In this document: in pieces, positions 51,839-61,300 of the stretch
How positions within the stretch are numbered: position 1 is the first letter of the stretch
Layout of the letters: the number at the start of each line of letters is the position of its first letter
From: Runella sp. MFBS21
GTDB taxonomy: Bacteria; Bacteroidota; Bacteroidia; Cytophagales; Spirosomataceae
DNA length: 64,000 bases
NCBI RefSeq assembly: GCF_029433105.1
Contig: NZ_JARNTW010000021.1
Location: forward strand, 1 to 64,000
Direction of reading: 5' to 3'
The notes under the pieces: model-generated
Databases searched by the model: none
The model's input: only the letters and a program-made list of their open reading frames with translations
What the model was told of the DNA's origin: nothing
Made by a program: the position numbers and the translations under genes

Positions 51839-53769
51839 GTTGGTTTAAAATTAAATTTCGAGTCTCAAAAGACCCACTTACTCCCGATGAACACTCGGAG
51901 ATTATCGAAAAATCATCGAAACAGGTAGGCCCTGGGGTATTTTTTTCGACGATTGTGACGATTGCTTCTTTCTTGCCCGTCTTTTTGCTGACGGGTATGG
52001 AAGGCAAGCTGTTTTCTCCTTTGGCTTGGACTAAGACATTTATCCTTCTCGTTGATGCTTTTTTGGCAATTACCCTAACGCCTATACTAATTGTTCTACT
52101 ACTTCGGGGGAAATTGAAGCCCGAAAGTGCCAATCCAATCAACCGATTCCTCGAAAAAATCTATACCCCTATTCTAAAATGGTGCTTAAAGTATCGTAAA
52201 ACCACCATTAGTATTAACATATTGGCCTTGGCCGTTAGTGTTCCAATGATGCTAAATTTAGGAACGGAATTTATGCCTCCACTCGACGAAGGTTCGCTGC
52301 TCTTCATGCCTGTCACTCTCCCAGACGTATCAAATTCAGAAGTAAAACGCCTGCTGCAAGTCCAAGATAAATTGATGAAAACCGTGCCCGAAGTAAGCCA
52401 CGTTATGGGAAAGGCAGGTCGAGCCAACACCGCTACCGACAATTCACCTATCAGTATGCTGGAAACGATAGTACTGCTCAAACCCAAAAGTGAATGGCGG
52501 GAAGGCAAAACCAAAGATGACATCATCAACGAACTAAACGCCAAACTGCAAATTCCTGGCGTAACCAATGGCTGGACGCAGCCCATCATCAACCGTATCA
52601 ATATGCTTTCGACGGGAATTCGCACCGATGTGGGTTTGAAGGTGTACGGGCAAAGTTTAGATTCAATCAATCGAGTGTCGCAGATGCTCAAAAAACAATT
52701 GGATGGCATTGACGGGATAAAAGACTTATATGTTGAACCCATTACAGGTGGTAAATACATTGATATAATAGTCAAAAAGGAGGAAATCGGGCGTTATGGA
52801 TTGAGTGTTGATGACGTAAACATGATTGTAGAAAGTGCCTTGGGAGGTATGATTCTAACTACTACCGTAGAAGGTCGTCAACGTTTTACGGTCAATGCTC
52901 GATTTGCCCAAGACTTCCGAAACAATATTCAGGCTCTAAAACGAATGCAGGTTCAAACCGCAAGCTACGGCCCAATTCCCTTGGATGCCGTTGCCGAAGT
53001 GAAAATTTCAGAAGGGCCACCTATGATTAACTCAGAAAATGCCATGCTTCGGGGTACTGTACTTTTCAATGTCAGAGACCGAGATTTAGGAAGTACCGTG
53101 GAGGAAGCGATGAAGAAATTGGAATCTTCGGTAAAAAAACTGCCAAAAGGTTATTTTATTGAATGGAGTGGGCAATGGGAAAACCAGATTCGTGCCAATC
53201 GTACCCTCAAAATTATCCTGCCCATCGTGCTGGTCATTATCTTCTTTGTGTTGTATTTCACCTACAACTCCATGAAAGAGGCGCTAATTACCATGATTAC
53301 CGTACCATTTGCCCTCATTGGCGGGGTATATATGGTGTATTTCTACGGGGTCAATCTTTCGGTAGCGGTGGCAGTGGGTTTCATTGCTCTGTTCGGTATG
53401 GCTATCGAAACCGCTATGCTTATGACGATTTACCTCAATGAAGCTATGCAAAATTTGGTGTTTGCCAAAGGTAATTCAAAAGACACCATCACTAATGCGG
53501 ATATTCGAGAATATGTGATTAGGGGAGCAGCCCAACGACTTCGCCCCAAACTCATGACCGTTTCTGTTTCTTTGTTTGGTCTAATTCCGATTCTGTGGGC
53601 AACGGGCGTAGGTTCAGATGTGATGCTCCCTATTACGATTCCGCTCATTGGCGGTACAATTACTTCTACAATTTATGTGCTATTGGTTACACCTGTTGTG
53701 TTTGAGATGACCAAAGAATGGGAGCTAAAACGCTACGGAAAAATTGAACTTTATGATGTTAAAGAGTAA
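51835..53769 (+). pseudogene. cusA: CusA-like RND efflux pump, C-terminal piece of a split gene
   Basis: 644 residues completing the pump. It begins at an ATG that overlaps the stop of the N-terminal piece (ATGA), continues with SKQVGPGVFFSTIVTIASFL and FLLTGMEGKLFSPLAW (helices of the first bundle), the periplasmic GTEFMPPLDEGSLLFMP, and a second bundle ending in VTPVVFEMTKEWE. It cannot work alone. Expression could happen by reinitiation at the overlap or frameshifting at the A7 run. All family motifs after the break are intact, which suggests the break is recent, artefactual or functional. Confidence 0.75.
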
Positions 53770-55033
53770 AAAGCCATGGTTAGCAGTAGGGCTATTGCTC
53801 TATGCTATTGTTTGCGAAGCGCAACAAAAACTGAATTTGAGCGGGATACTCCATCGAATTGAGGAAACCCACCCTGATTTGAAAATGATGGACGCCAAAG
53901 TCAAAGAACTGGATGCGTATGCCGAAGGTGCTCGAAACTGGGAAGCCCCCAAATTTGGTGCGGGATTCTTTATGACCCCGTACAACTATATGATGTGGAG
54001 TCGGGCGGGTGCATTATACCACGAAGGCATGAATCAGGGCATGGGATCATTTATGGTTCAGGGCGAACAGATGATACCCAATCGTAAAATGCTTGATGCC
54101 GAAGAACGCTATATGAAATCTATGTCGGGTATGGAAGTCGCTCAAAAAGGTGTAATGCGAAATATGCTTTTCTCGGAAGCTAAAATGGCATATTACCGTT
54201 GGCTGGTATTGGAAAAAAAGAAAAATGTGTTGAAAGAAAGTCAAAACCTACTCAAATATATGATTGAGTCGGCAGAGGTTCGGTACAAATACAATCAGGA
54301 GAAACTAAGCAGCATTTACAAAGCCAAAGCTGCCCTCTTAGATTTAGACCGCATGAACCTGATGTTTGACGGCGACATTCGTCAGCAAAAAGTAATGCTC
54401 AATACGCTCATGCTGCAAGATCGAGCCACTGATTTCCAGATTGACACGCTTTCTTTGACCTATCTGTACCCAAATACTCCGTTAAATTTGGATACCAATG
54501 CCGTAATAAACCGCAGTGATTTGAGGGTGATTGACCAAAACCTGACCATTTCCCGCTACAAACAGGAGGTGGAGTTTCAGAAACTCAAACCCATGGTCGG
54601 TGTACAGTACGGCCACATGTTCGCTTTTGGTAACCAATGGCAGTTTACGCTTATGGGTATGGTCACGATTCCTTTTGCCAAATGGTCAAGCCGACAAATT
54701 AAAGCCAATATTAAAGGGCTTGATTATCAACGACAGGCCTATAATAAACAACGTGAAGGTTTGACTAATCAGATTTTGGGGAATTTGGCTGATCGTCAGG
54801 TAATGATGCAATCATACCAAGCCCAAATTAAGCAATACGAAAACGAGCAGTTTCCCGCTTTGCGCAGACGTTATCAAAGTACCTTATTGGCTTACGAACA
54901 GAACACCGACGAATTGTTCATGGTACTTGATGCGTGGATGGAGCTCAAAATGGCTCGTATGAACCAGTTAGATTTATTACAACAACTACTGCAAGCACAG
55001 GTAGAATATGAAAAAGAATTGGAAAAAAGATAA
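53753..55033 (+). CDS. cusC: TolC/CusC-type outer-membrane efflux protein
   Basis: About 426 residues from the ATG at 53753, overlapping the end of cusA by 17 nt. After a signal peptide (LAVGLLLYAIVCEAQ) the protein is helical with two coiled repeats, typical of TolC-like outer-membrane channels. Met-rich stretches (YNYMMW, MNQGMGSFMVQGEQM) near residues 80-105 suggest copper contact. It belongs to one operon with the RND pump and adaptors and overlaps the next gene by 26 nt. Confidence 0.82.
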   Translation: MMLKSKKPWLAVGLLLYAIVCEAQQKLNLSGILHRIEETHPDLKMMDAKVKELDAYAEGARNWEAPKFGAGFFMTPYNYMMWSRAGALYHEGMNQGMGSFMVQGEQMIPNRKMLDAEERYMKSMSGMEVAQKGVMRNMLFSEAKMAYYRWLVLEKKKNVLKESQNLLKYMIESAEVRYKYNQEKLSSIYKAKAALLDLDRMNLMFDGDIRQQKVMLNTLMLQDRATDFQIDTLSLTYLYPNTPLNLDTNAVINRSDLRVIDQNLTISRYKQEVEFQKLKPMVGVQYGHMFAFGNQWQFTLMGMVTIPFAKWSSRQIKANIKGLDYQRQAYNKQREGLTNQILGNLADRQVMMQSYQAQIKQYENEQFPALRRRYQSTLLAYEQNTDELFMVLDAWMELKMARMNQLDLLQQLLQAQVEYEKELEKR

Positions 55034-56615
55034 CTGCCTCGTTTGGCTTGTTTTTGTCTTGTTCGTTGGTTTATCGGGTTGTCAATATATCAACCAATAT
55101 TTCCAAAAAGGCGAAGACAAACCAAAAGATGTGTATGCCTGCCCCATGAAATGCGAAGGCAACAAAACCTACGACAAACCTGGACCCTGTCCTGTTTGCG
55201 GTATGGATTTGGTAAAAGTGCCTAACCACCAAACCCACGGCGATACAGCAACGGTTATGATGGGGCAAATGAAAAAAGCAGGCAAGCAATATTACTGTAC
55301 CATGAAATGTGAGGGCGAGAAAACCTACGATAAACCTGGTTCCTGTCCCGTGTGCGGTATGGATTTAGTCGAAAAAAAAGAAGCTGTCTCGGCTGAAAAA
55401 GCTGTTTATACCTGCCCTATGCACCCTCAAATTCAGAAAGACAAAGCAGGTTCTTGCCCGATTTGTGGGATGGACTTAGTAAAAAAAGGAGGTGCTACCG
55501 AAGCACTTTCGTCCAATGACAGTTTAGCGATTCTGGTGAAGCCTACTTATGAATATGTGTTGAGTGGCGTAAAAACTACCCAGCCAGAGCACCGCTCTCA
55601 AAAAATGGTGGTCAATGCCTTTGGTTTTTTGAGTTATGATGCACGGGCCTTAAACAGTATTGCCACCCGCTTTGGTGGTCGAATAGAGCGCCTGTATGTA
55701 CGGTATCCGTTCCAAGCGGTGAACAAGGGGCAGAAAATCATGGACATTTACAGTCCAGAAATTGTAACAGCCCAACAAAACTTGATTTTTTTGTTACAAA
55801 ACGATGCTGATAATCAGGTTTTAATAGAAAGTGCCAGACAACGACTATCGCTGTTGGGCTTAACTTCTGAGCAAATAAAGGCTGTCGAACAAAACAAAAA
55901 ACCAACGATGCAATTGAGCATTTACAGCCCGTATAATGGTGTGATTGTCGAGCGTGGTGTTGGGGGGGCGGCCCCAATGCCTTCACCTTCGGGTGGAAGT
56001 GGCAGCATGAGCAGCGGGATGGGCAGTTCAAAAACTGGTTCGTCAATTGCGCCGCCACCTGCCGCTCAAAACGGTGAATTGACCCTCAAAGAAGGTATGT
56101 ACGTGCAAAAAGGACAACGTTTATTCGATGTACAAAGCACCGGTACGGTCTGGGCAATGCTTGAATTTTACCCAACTGATGTACCCAAAGTCAAAGTAGG
56201 TCAGTCGGTGATGATTATGTTGGAAAACAACGAAGAAAACCAGTTTTTCGGTAAAGTAAACTACCTCGAACCCATGATTTCGGCCACCAATCGCAATCCA
56301 CAGGCAAGGGTATATCTGAGCAATCCAAATGGCAAATTGAAAATCGGTTCATTGGTCAATGCCTCTATCAATGCTGGCAGTCAAGCTGCATTATGGGTGC
56401 CGACGACTGCCTTACTTGATATGGGCAGAACCAAAACCGCATTTGTGCAGGAAAAGGGAGCGTTCCGCTCCCGTACGGTCAAAACAGGCTTACAACAAGG
56501 GAACTGGATTCAGATACTATCTGGACTTTCGGGCCAAGAAACGATTGCTGAAAACGCCCAATTCCTTATGGACAGCGAAAGCTTTGTAAAATCTAACGAA
56601 CTCTCAATGCAATGA
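55008..56615 (+). CDS. cusB: CusB-type adaptor with three heavy-metal-binding domains
   Basis: 535 residues. After a lipoprotein-like signal (FVGLSGC) come three heavy-metal-binding modules of the form YxCPM...PGxCPxCGMDL (about 42-70, 96-124 and 135-160). A membrane-fusion-protein core follows (barrel-sandwich lipoyl-like part around RIERLYVRYPFQAVNKGQKI, a coiled segment and VARVYL-like strands). A Gly/Ser/Met-rich insert (PSGGSGSMSSGMGSSKTG) lies near 327. The protein links inner pump and outer channel and probably hands over copper. It overlaps the following adaptor gene by 4 nt. Confidence 0.88.
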   Translation: MKKNWKKDNCLVWLVFVLFVGLSGCQYINQYFQKGEDKPKDVYACPMKCEGNKTYDKPGPCPVCGMDLVKVPNHQTHGDTATVMMGQMKKAGKQYYCTMKCEGEKTYDKPGSCPVCGMDLVEKKEAVSAEKAVYTCPMHPQIQKDKAGSCPICGMDLVKKGGATEALSSNDSLAILVKPTYEYVLSGVKTTQPEHRSQKMVVNAFGFLSYDARALNSIATRFGGRIERLYVRYPFQAVNKGQKIMDIYSPEIVTAQQNLIFLLQNDADNQVLIESARQRLSLLGLTSEQIKAVEQNKKPTMQLSIYSPYNGVIVERGVGGAAPMPSPSGGSGSMSSGMGSSKTGSSIAPPPAAQNGELTLKEGMYVQKGQRLFDVQSTGTVWAMLEFYPTDVPKVKVGQSVMIMLENNEENQFFGKVNYLEPMISATNRNPQARVYLSNPNGKLKIGSLVNASINAGSQAALWVPTTALLDMGRTKTAFVQEKGAFRSRTVKTGLQQGNWIQILSGLSGQETIAENAQFLMDSESFVKSNELSMQ

Positions 56616-57820
56616 AAAGACGAGCATTTATCAATACCGCAGGTTTAATGGGGCTAACGGTGCTTTGGGAATCGTGCAAACCTAAAAGTGCCGAAAAAGT
56701 ACCTGACAATGTATTTTATACCTGCTCAATGGACCCACAGGTGATGGAAAAGAAGCCTGGTACCTGCCCGATTTGCAAGATGGCTTTGACCAAAATTGTC
56801 ATTGACCCCAACATGAAAAATCAGGGCTTAAAACTAAGTGACCAACAAAAACAACTGGCAAACGTACAGGTAGAAACGGTAGCCCTGCGGCCACTCGGTG
56901 AAGAAATTACGCTGGCGGCCATGCTCACCGAAAACAAAGACAAACTCTCAACCGTCACGGCTCGGATACCTGGGCGTATTGAAAGGCTGTTGATACGCAA
57001 CGTAGGCGAATTTGTACGAGTCGGACAACCCATTTACGATATATACAGCGAAGAACTCTCGGCTTCGCAAAGGGATTTCTTGATTGCTTCGCAAAAACAG
57101 AAAGTGCTGAAAGACACAGACATCAACTTTAAACAATTAGTTGAAGCTGCCAAGAATAAATTGGTACTCTGGGGAATGACCGATGCCCAAATTGCTGAAT
57201 TGGAGAAGTCAGAACAACCCAACAACAAGCTAACCGTGAACAGCAAATATGCAGGTGTAGTGAGTGAAGTTCTTGCCGAAGAGGGTTCATACCTCAGCGA
57301 AGGCAGCACCGTCTTGAAGCTCTCCGACCTGAGTATGCTATGGGCAGAGGCACAATTGTACGTCACCGAATTGCCATTTCTCAATCAAACAAAGGAAGCC
57401 CTTGTGGAGATTCCGTACTATGCTGACCGCATCATTAAGGGGCGGGTTAATTTTGTCAATCCTGAGTTGATGCCTTCGAGTAAAATCGTCACAATTCGGG
57501 TGGACATTCCAAATGGAAAACGAGAGTACCAGACAGGTATGCAAGCCTACATCACCCTGAAAGGCAAGGTAAAAAATACCATAGCTGTACCCACTAACGC
57601 TCTTATTCAGGACACCAACGGCGTTACGGTCTGGTTAGAAAACGCTGACGGTGCTTTTGAAAGCCGCATGGTGAGCGTCGGCACGACCAACAAAGACTAT
57701 ACCGAAATCACCGAAGGCTTGCGAGCAGGTGAAAAGGTTGTGGTGTCGGGAGCGTATTTGCTCAACAGCGAATACATTTTCAAAAAAGGCAGCAACCCAA
57801 TGGAAGGGCACGTAATGTAA
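56612..57820 (+). CDS. Second CusB-type efflux adaptor with one heavy-metal-binding domain
   Basis: 402 residues. The start resembles a lipoprotein (GLTVLWESCK), then one YTCSMDPQVMEKKPGTCPIC module (about residues 36-60), then a membrane-fusion core with TVTARIPGRIERLLIRNVGE (about 110-130) and SKYAGVVSEVLAEEGSYLSE (about 210-230). Two adaptors in a row, one with three and one with one metal-binding module, suggest division of labour with the same RND pump. It overlaps the first adaptor gene by 4 nt (ATGA). Confidence 0.85.
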   Translation: MKRRAFINTAGLMGLTVLWESCKPKSAEKVPDNVFYTCSMDPQVMEKKPGTCPICKMALTKIVIDPNMKNQGLKLSDQQKQLANVQVETVALRPLGEEITLAAMLTENKDKLSTVTARIPGRIERLLIRNVGEFVRVGQPIYDIYSEELSASQRDFLIASQKQKVLKDTDINFKQLVEAAKNKLVLWGMTDAQIAELEKSEQPNNKLTVNSKYAGVVSEVLAEEGSYLSEGSTVLKLSDLSMLWAEAQLYVTELPFLNQTKEALVEIPYYADRIIKGRVNFVNPELMPSSKIVTIRVDIPNGKREYQTGMQAYITLKGKVKNTIAVPTNALIQDTNGVTVWLENADGAFESRMVSVGTTNKDYTEITEGLRAGEKVVVSGAYLLNSEYIFKKGSNPMEGHVM

Positions 57821-57825
57821 GATAG

Positions 57826-57963
57826 ATGAAAGCATGTTGTCAAACAGGAAATGAGCCCCCTCAAAAGTGGAAAAAGTATCTCAAATGGATGATTATTATC
57901 ATTTATAGGAGGGCTGGTTCTATTTGTAACTTTCCAGAAGTGAACCAATTTTTAAAATTTTAA
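57826..57963 (+). pseudogene. Small CC-motif membrane protein, frameshifted
   Basis: The ATG at 57826 opens MKACCQTGNEPPQKWKKYLK and a membrane helix start (WMIIII), then reads YRRAGSICNF... to a stop at 57961-57963. One base out of frame the helix continues naturally as IGGLVLFVTFQK and stops at 57941-57943. Removal of one T near 57902-57904 would restore a 39-residue protein with one membrane helix. Small proteins with an N-terminal Cys-Cys and one helix are common beside Bacteroidetes copper-efflux genes. It is a second apparent frameshift in this cluster. Confidence 0.5.
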
Positions 57964-57985
57964 TTAACAATCAATTTCAATCAAA

Positions 57986-58453
57986 ATGAAAACAAACCAA
58001 TTATTCCGAATCGGGGCTTTTATCGCCCTATTGTCTATTGTATCAACATTTGCCTTTGCCCAATCCAATTACAAACATCCTTTTAGTATTGGTAAAGATG
58101 GTAAGGTTACGGACAGCAAAGGCACAAGTGTGGGGCTGGTAACCAAGGACCAAATCATCAAAGACCATGAGGGACATAAAATTGCCTTTGTGGATGGAGA
58201 GGGTAACTTGATAGATGCCAAGACCAACAAAAAAATGGGTAGTATGGGAAAAGATGGAAAAAGCTATTACAATGCCAAGGGAGAGTTAGAATTTACCATC
58301 AAGGATAATCCCGACGAAACTTGTGACATTATAGATGCCAAGGGAAAAGTAATTGGAAACGTCCATGATAGCTTAAAAGGTGTTGCCTGCGCTATCCACT
58401 GCTTCCAAAACGGTATGGGTAAGAAAGCCGATGGCAGCCACATGAAACACTAA
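57986..58453 (+). CDS. Secreted repeat protein of the metal cluster, unknown function
   Basis: 155 residues with a signal peptide (IGAFIALLSIVSTFAFAQ). The mature part consists of short repeats with Gly-Lys-Asp-Gly turns (SIGKDGKVTDSKG, AFVDGEGNLIDAKT, SMGKDGKSYYNAKG, IDAKGKVIGN), the pattern of a small beta-propeller or beta-flower fold. The C terminus (CAIHCFQN ... SHMKH) offers Cys and His for metal. I do not recognise a named family. It is periplasmic by its signal and ends at a strong hairpin. Confidence 0.7.
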   Translation: MKTNQLFRIGAFIALLSIVSTFAFAQSNYKHPFSIGKDGKVTDSKGTSVGLVTKDQIIKDHEGHKIAFVDGEGNLIDAKTNKKMGSMGKDGKSYYNAKGELEFTIKDNPDETCDIIDAKGKVIGNVHDSLKGVACAIHCFQNGMGKKADGSHMKH

Positions 58454-58480
58454 TTTTTTGTATTCAATTGACTCCAACCC

Positions 58481-58514
58481 GCCATCCTAAAATACGCTTG
58501 TATTTTAGGATGGC
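58481..58514 (+). terminator. Perfect 15-bp hairpin downstream of the repeat protein
   Basis: GCCATCCTAAAATAC (58481-58495) is exactly inverted at 58500-58514 with a GCTT loop. There is no T-tract after it (ACAAAACC follows), so it may be an RNA-stabilising hairpin or a Rho-independent terminator of reduced strength. The next gene starts 16 nt later. Confidence 0.5.
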
Positions 58515-58529
58515 ACAAAACCTACAAAA

Positions 58530-59096
58530 ATGGAAACCCTAATCGCACTCTCCTTAATCAGTGTGGCTTTATTATCATCTTGCAACAACCAAACGAAAGA
58601 ACAAAAAGAAGTTGCTAATGAAACTATTGCAGCGACCACACCCGAAACCACAACAGACGAAAAAGCATCTGTACAAAAATTCGTTGCTGGCTATTTGGAT
58701 TTAAAAAATGCACTGGCAAACGACAATGCCATTGATGCAGAATCAGCGGCAAATGCAATGATGGCCACGATGAGCGGTTTAGATGAATCGGGTTTTACGG
58801 CTAATCAAAAGAAAGTATATGATGCCGTAAAAGAAGATGCCAGAGAGAACGTCGAACACATTGCCGAAAATGCCAAAGATATAGACCACCAACGAGAACA
58901 TTTTGAGATGCTGAGTGGGGATATATACGATTTGGTAAAGGCCTTCGGAAGCGAAAAGCCACTCTATAAGGACTATTGCCCCATGTACAATAACAAAAAC
59001 GGGGCGTTTTGGTTAAGCGAAACCAAAGAAATCAAAAATCCTTACATGGGTAAATTGATGTCGTCTTGTGGAAAGGTGCAAGAAGAAATAAAGTAG
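58530..59096 (+). CDS. DUF3347 lipoprotein of the metal cluster
   Basis: 188 residues with a lipoprotein signal (SLISVALLSSC). The helical body ends in DYCPMYNNKNGAFWLSETKE then MGKLMSSCGKVQEE, the DUF3347 signature with two Cys and Met-rich patches. Proteins of this family accompany CusB-type efflux systems (some are fused to adaptors) and probably bind copper in the periplasm. A paralogue lies at 62601-63074. It abuts the haem-binding gene. Confidence 0.82.
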   Translation: METLIALSLISVALLSSCNNQTKEQKEVANETIAATTPETTTDEKASVQKFVAGYLDLKNALANDNAIDAESAANAMMATMSGLDESGFTANQKKVYDAVKEDARENVEHIAENAKDIDHQREHFEMLSGDIYDLVKAFGSEKPLYKDYCPMYNNKNGAFWLSETKEIKNPYMGKLMSSCGKVQEEIK

Positions 59097-59104
59097 CCAC
59101 ACAC

Positions 59105-59551
59105 GTGAAGACTTCTAAGAAAATAGTAGTAGGGCTATTTATCATTTTGGTAGGCATACAGTTCATACGACCTGACTCCAATAATGATAATCGTGTCATG
59201 GCTACCGATTTTATTAAAACCTATGAAGTACCAACTCAAATAGGTAGTGTTCTTAGAAGATCTTGCTATGATTGCCATAGCAACAACACCGAATATCCGT
59301 GGTATTCATCCATACAACCGATGGGTTGGCTAATAAACAAGCACATCAGCGAGGGCAAAAAGAATTTGAATTTCAGTGAGTTTGGGACTTACTCTCAAAG
59401 AAAACAAGTCAGTAAGTTGAAATCTATCGCAAAACAAATAGAGCAAAACAAAATGCCTCTGCCATCTTATACCATGATTCACCAGAATGCCATACTTACC
59501 TCAAACGAAAAAAGTCTAATAGTAACTTTTGTAAACAACTTGACCCAATGA
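59105..59551 (+). CDS. c-type haem-binding domain protein
   Basis: About 148 residues if started at GTG 59105. An ATG at 59066 would overlap the preceding gene and yields a poor start (MWKGARRNKV). A signal anchor (IVVGLFIILVGIQF) is followed by CYDCHSNNTEYPWYSS, where CxxCH is a covalent haem site, and later NKHISEGKKNLNFSEF. This matches the haem-binding domain family of Bacteroidetes. It may supply electrons or act in periplasmic redox chemistry. It overlaps the DUF2911 gene by 4 nt. Confidence 0.78.
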   Translation: MKTSKKIVVGLFIILVGIQFIRPDSNNDNRVMATDFIKTYEVPTQIGSVLRRSCYDCHSNNTEYPWYSSIQPMGWLINKHISEGKKNLNFSEFGTYSQRKQVSKLKSIAKQIEQNKMPLPSYTMIHQNAILTSNEKSLIVTFVNNLTQ

Positions 59552-60414
59552 AAAAACCACTTATTCTCGCACTTTTAGCAGCAAGCCTTTCGGCGAATGC
59601 CCAATTAAACTTTCCCCCAGCCAGCCCCGAAGCACATTTTACTCAACAGGTGGGGTTTTCTCGAATTACAGTCAAATACGAACGTCCTTTGGCTCGTGGG
59701 CGCAAAATCATGGGCGGTTTAGTCCCCTATAACGGCGAACTCTGGCGAACAGGTGCAGGCGATTGTTCAACCATTAAATTTAGTGAAGACCTTACTATGG
59801 GTGGCCAAAAAGTACCCGCAGGAAACTACTCGCTTTTCTCAATCCCCGCTGCGGATGAATGGACAATTGTACTGAATCGTGATACGACCATGCACGGTAC
59901 AGGTGGGTACGACCAAGCAAAAGATTTGGTACGATTCAAAGCAAAACCTGAAACAACGAATCGTTTTTATGAAGCCTTTACAATTGAAATACAGGATATT
60001 GTTAAAAACAACGCCAACCTGTATTTGACTTGGGAAAATACTTCGGTGAAAATTCCGATTCAGACGACTGCCGATGAGAAAATCATGGCCGACATCAAGA
60101 AGAAAATTGTAGATGAAAAAGGCACTCGCCCTATGCTCTTATTTCAAGCGGCTAACTATTACTATGAAAATGATAAGGACATAAATCAGGCATTGACATG
60201 GATTCAGCAAACCACGGCGCAAGAAGCCAAAGCTAATTTTTTATTGACCCAAGCCCGAATCCAGATGAAAGCTGGCAAACACAGCGAGGCCATAGAATCC
60301 GCAAAAAAATCGGCAGAAGTAGCTCGGGCTGATAAAAACGAAGCTGCTGCCAAAATCGCTGAGGCGTTTATTGCCGATATGAATAAAATGCACGGTGGAG
60401 CCAATGGAGCATAA
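59548..60414 (+). CDS. DUF2911 secreted protein with TPR-like tail
   Basis: 288 residues with a signal peptide (PLILALLAASLSANAQ). The DUF2911 domain (about 25-175) includes SRITVKYERPLARGRKIMGG, VPYNGELWRTGAGDC and a KVPAGNYSLFSIP strand-turn. The C-terminal 100 residues are helical and resemble TPR units (LFQAANYYYENDKDINQALT, AGKHSEAIESAKKSAEVA). Function is unknown in the family; it is common in Bacteroidetes. It lies in one operon with the haem-binding gene. Confidence 0.8.
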   Translation: MKKPLILALLAASLSANAQLNFPPASPEAHFTQQVGFSRITVKYERPLARGRKIMGGLVPYNGELWRTGAGDCSTIKFSEDLTMGGQKVPAGNYSLFSIPAADEWTIVLNRDTTMHGTGGYDQAKDLVRFKAKPETTNRFYEAFTIEIQDIVKNNANLYLTWENTSVKIPIQTTADEKIMADIKKKIVDEKGTRPMLLFQAANYYYENDKDINQALTWIQQTTAQEAKANFLLTQARIQMKAGKHSEAIESAKKSAEVARADKNEAAAKIAEAFIADMNKMHGGANGA

Positions 60415-60435
60415 ACACTAAAACCGATTGTTTCT

Positions 60436-61083
60436 ATGAGCGACACCACCTACATCCCTGCCCTACGATTCAACTGGTTGACGAAAGTATATGACCCGTT
60501 GATTCAATGGACAATGCCCGAAAAGCAGTTTAAAAATGACCTAATCCGAGAAGCAGGTATCGAAACAGAATTCCATGTCCTTGACTTTGGCTGTGGAACA
60601 GCTACGCTTTCGATGATGACTAAATCAAAACACCCTTCGGCATTTGTCACAGGTGTGGATGTAGATGCAGAAGTACTGGCAATTGCCCAGCATAAATTAC
60701 GAAATTTCCCATATCCTATTCGCCTTGATCAATATGACGGCATGAAACTACCTTATCCCGATGAAACATTTGACCGAGTGATTTCGAGCTTAGTATTTCA
60801 TCACCTCACCCCCATTCAGAAAGCAAAAGCCTTACAAGACATCAAACGAGTATTGAAATTCGATGGTGAGCTATTTATAGCAGATTGGGGAAAAGCCGAA
60901 AACAGCCTAATGAGAGGGTTATTTTATGGTGTGCAATTGTTAGACGGTTTCAAAACCACCCGTGACAATGTAGCAGGTTTGATGCCTTCTTACCTACTCG
61001 AAGCTGGTTTTTTAAGTGCCAAAGTGTTGAAAAAATACCGCACTGCATTTGGAACATTAGAACTATTTAGAGCTAAGAAATGA
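60436..61083 (+). CDS. Class I SAM-dependent methyltransferase
   Basis: 215 residues with the motif VLDFGCGTATLSMM (about 47-60), an acidic VTGVDVDAEVLAIA at about 74-87, and FDRVISSLVFHHL (about 115-127). These are the SAM-binding and motif II/III elements of UbiE-like small-molecule methyltransferases. The target is not evident. Position beside a mer-type zinc-ribbon gene suggests metal or metalloid detoxification, which is inference. The next gene starts a few nt later. Confidence 0.8.
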   Translation: MSDTTYIPALRFNWLTKVYDPLIQWTMPEKQFKNDLIREAGIETEFHVLDFGCGTATLSMMTKSKHPSAFVTGVDVDAEVLAIAQHKLRNFPYPIRLDQYDGMKLPYPDETFDRVISSLVFHHLTPIQKAKALQDIKRVLKFDGELFIADWGKAENSLMRGLFYGVQLLDGFKTTRDNVAGLMPSYLLEAGFLSAKVLKKYRTAFGTLELFRAKK

Positions 61084-61090
61084 ACCTATG

Positions 61091-61300
61091 ATGGCAGCTA
61101 TCATTTTACAATCCGAAGTAACTTGCCCAAACTGTGGTCATCAAAAAACAGAAACTATGCCCACAGATGCTTGTCAATTCTTTTATGAATGTGAGAAGTG
61201 TAAAACTATTTTGAAGCCCAAAAATGGCGATTGTTGTGTTTATTGCAGTTATGGCGATACACCTTGTCCACCTATTCAACAAAACCAAACTTGTTGCTGA
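61091..61300 (+). CDS. Small GDCC-type Cys-rich protein
   Basis: 69 residues from ATG 61091 (an ATG 3 nt earlier is equal). It has two Cys pairs, CPNCGH and CEKC, and the compact [19 protein letters not shown]. The GDCCVxCSYG...CPPIQ pattern marks a small protein often found near mercury and metal resistance genes in Bacteroidetes. It is a zinc-ribbon-like metal binder. Its stop overlaps the next start by one base (TGATG), so the next gene is coupled. Confidence 0.75.
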   Translation: MAAIILQSEVTCPNCGHQKTETMPTDACQFFYECEKCKTILKPKNGDCCVYCSYGDTPCPPIQQNQTCC

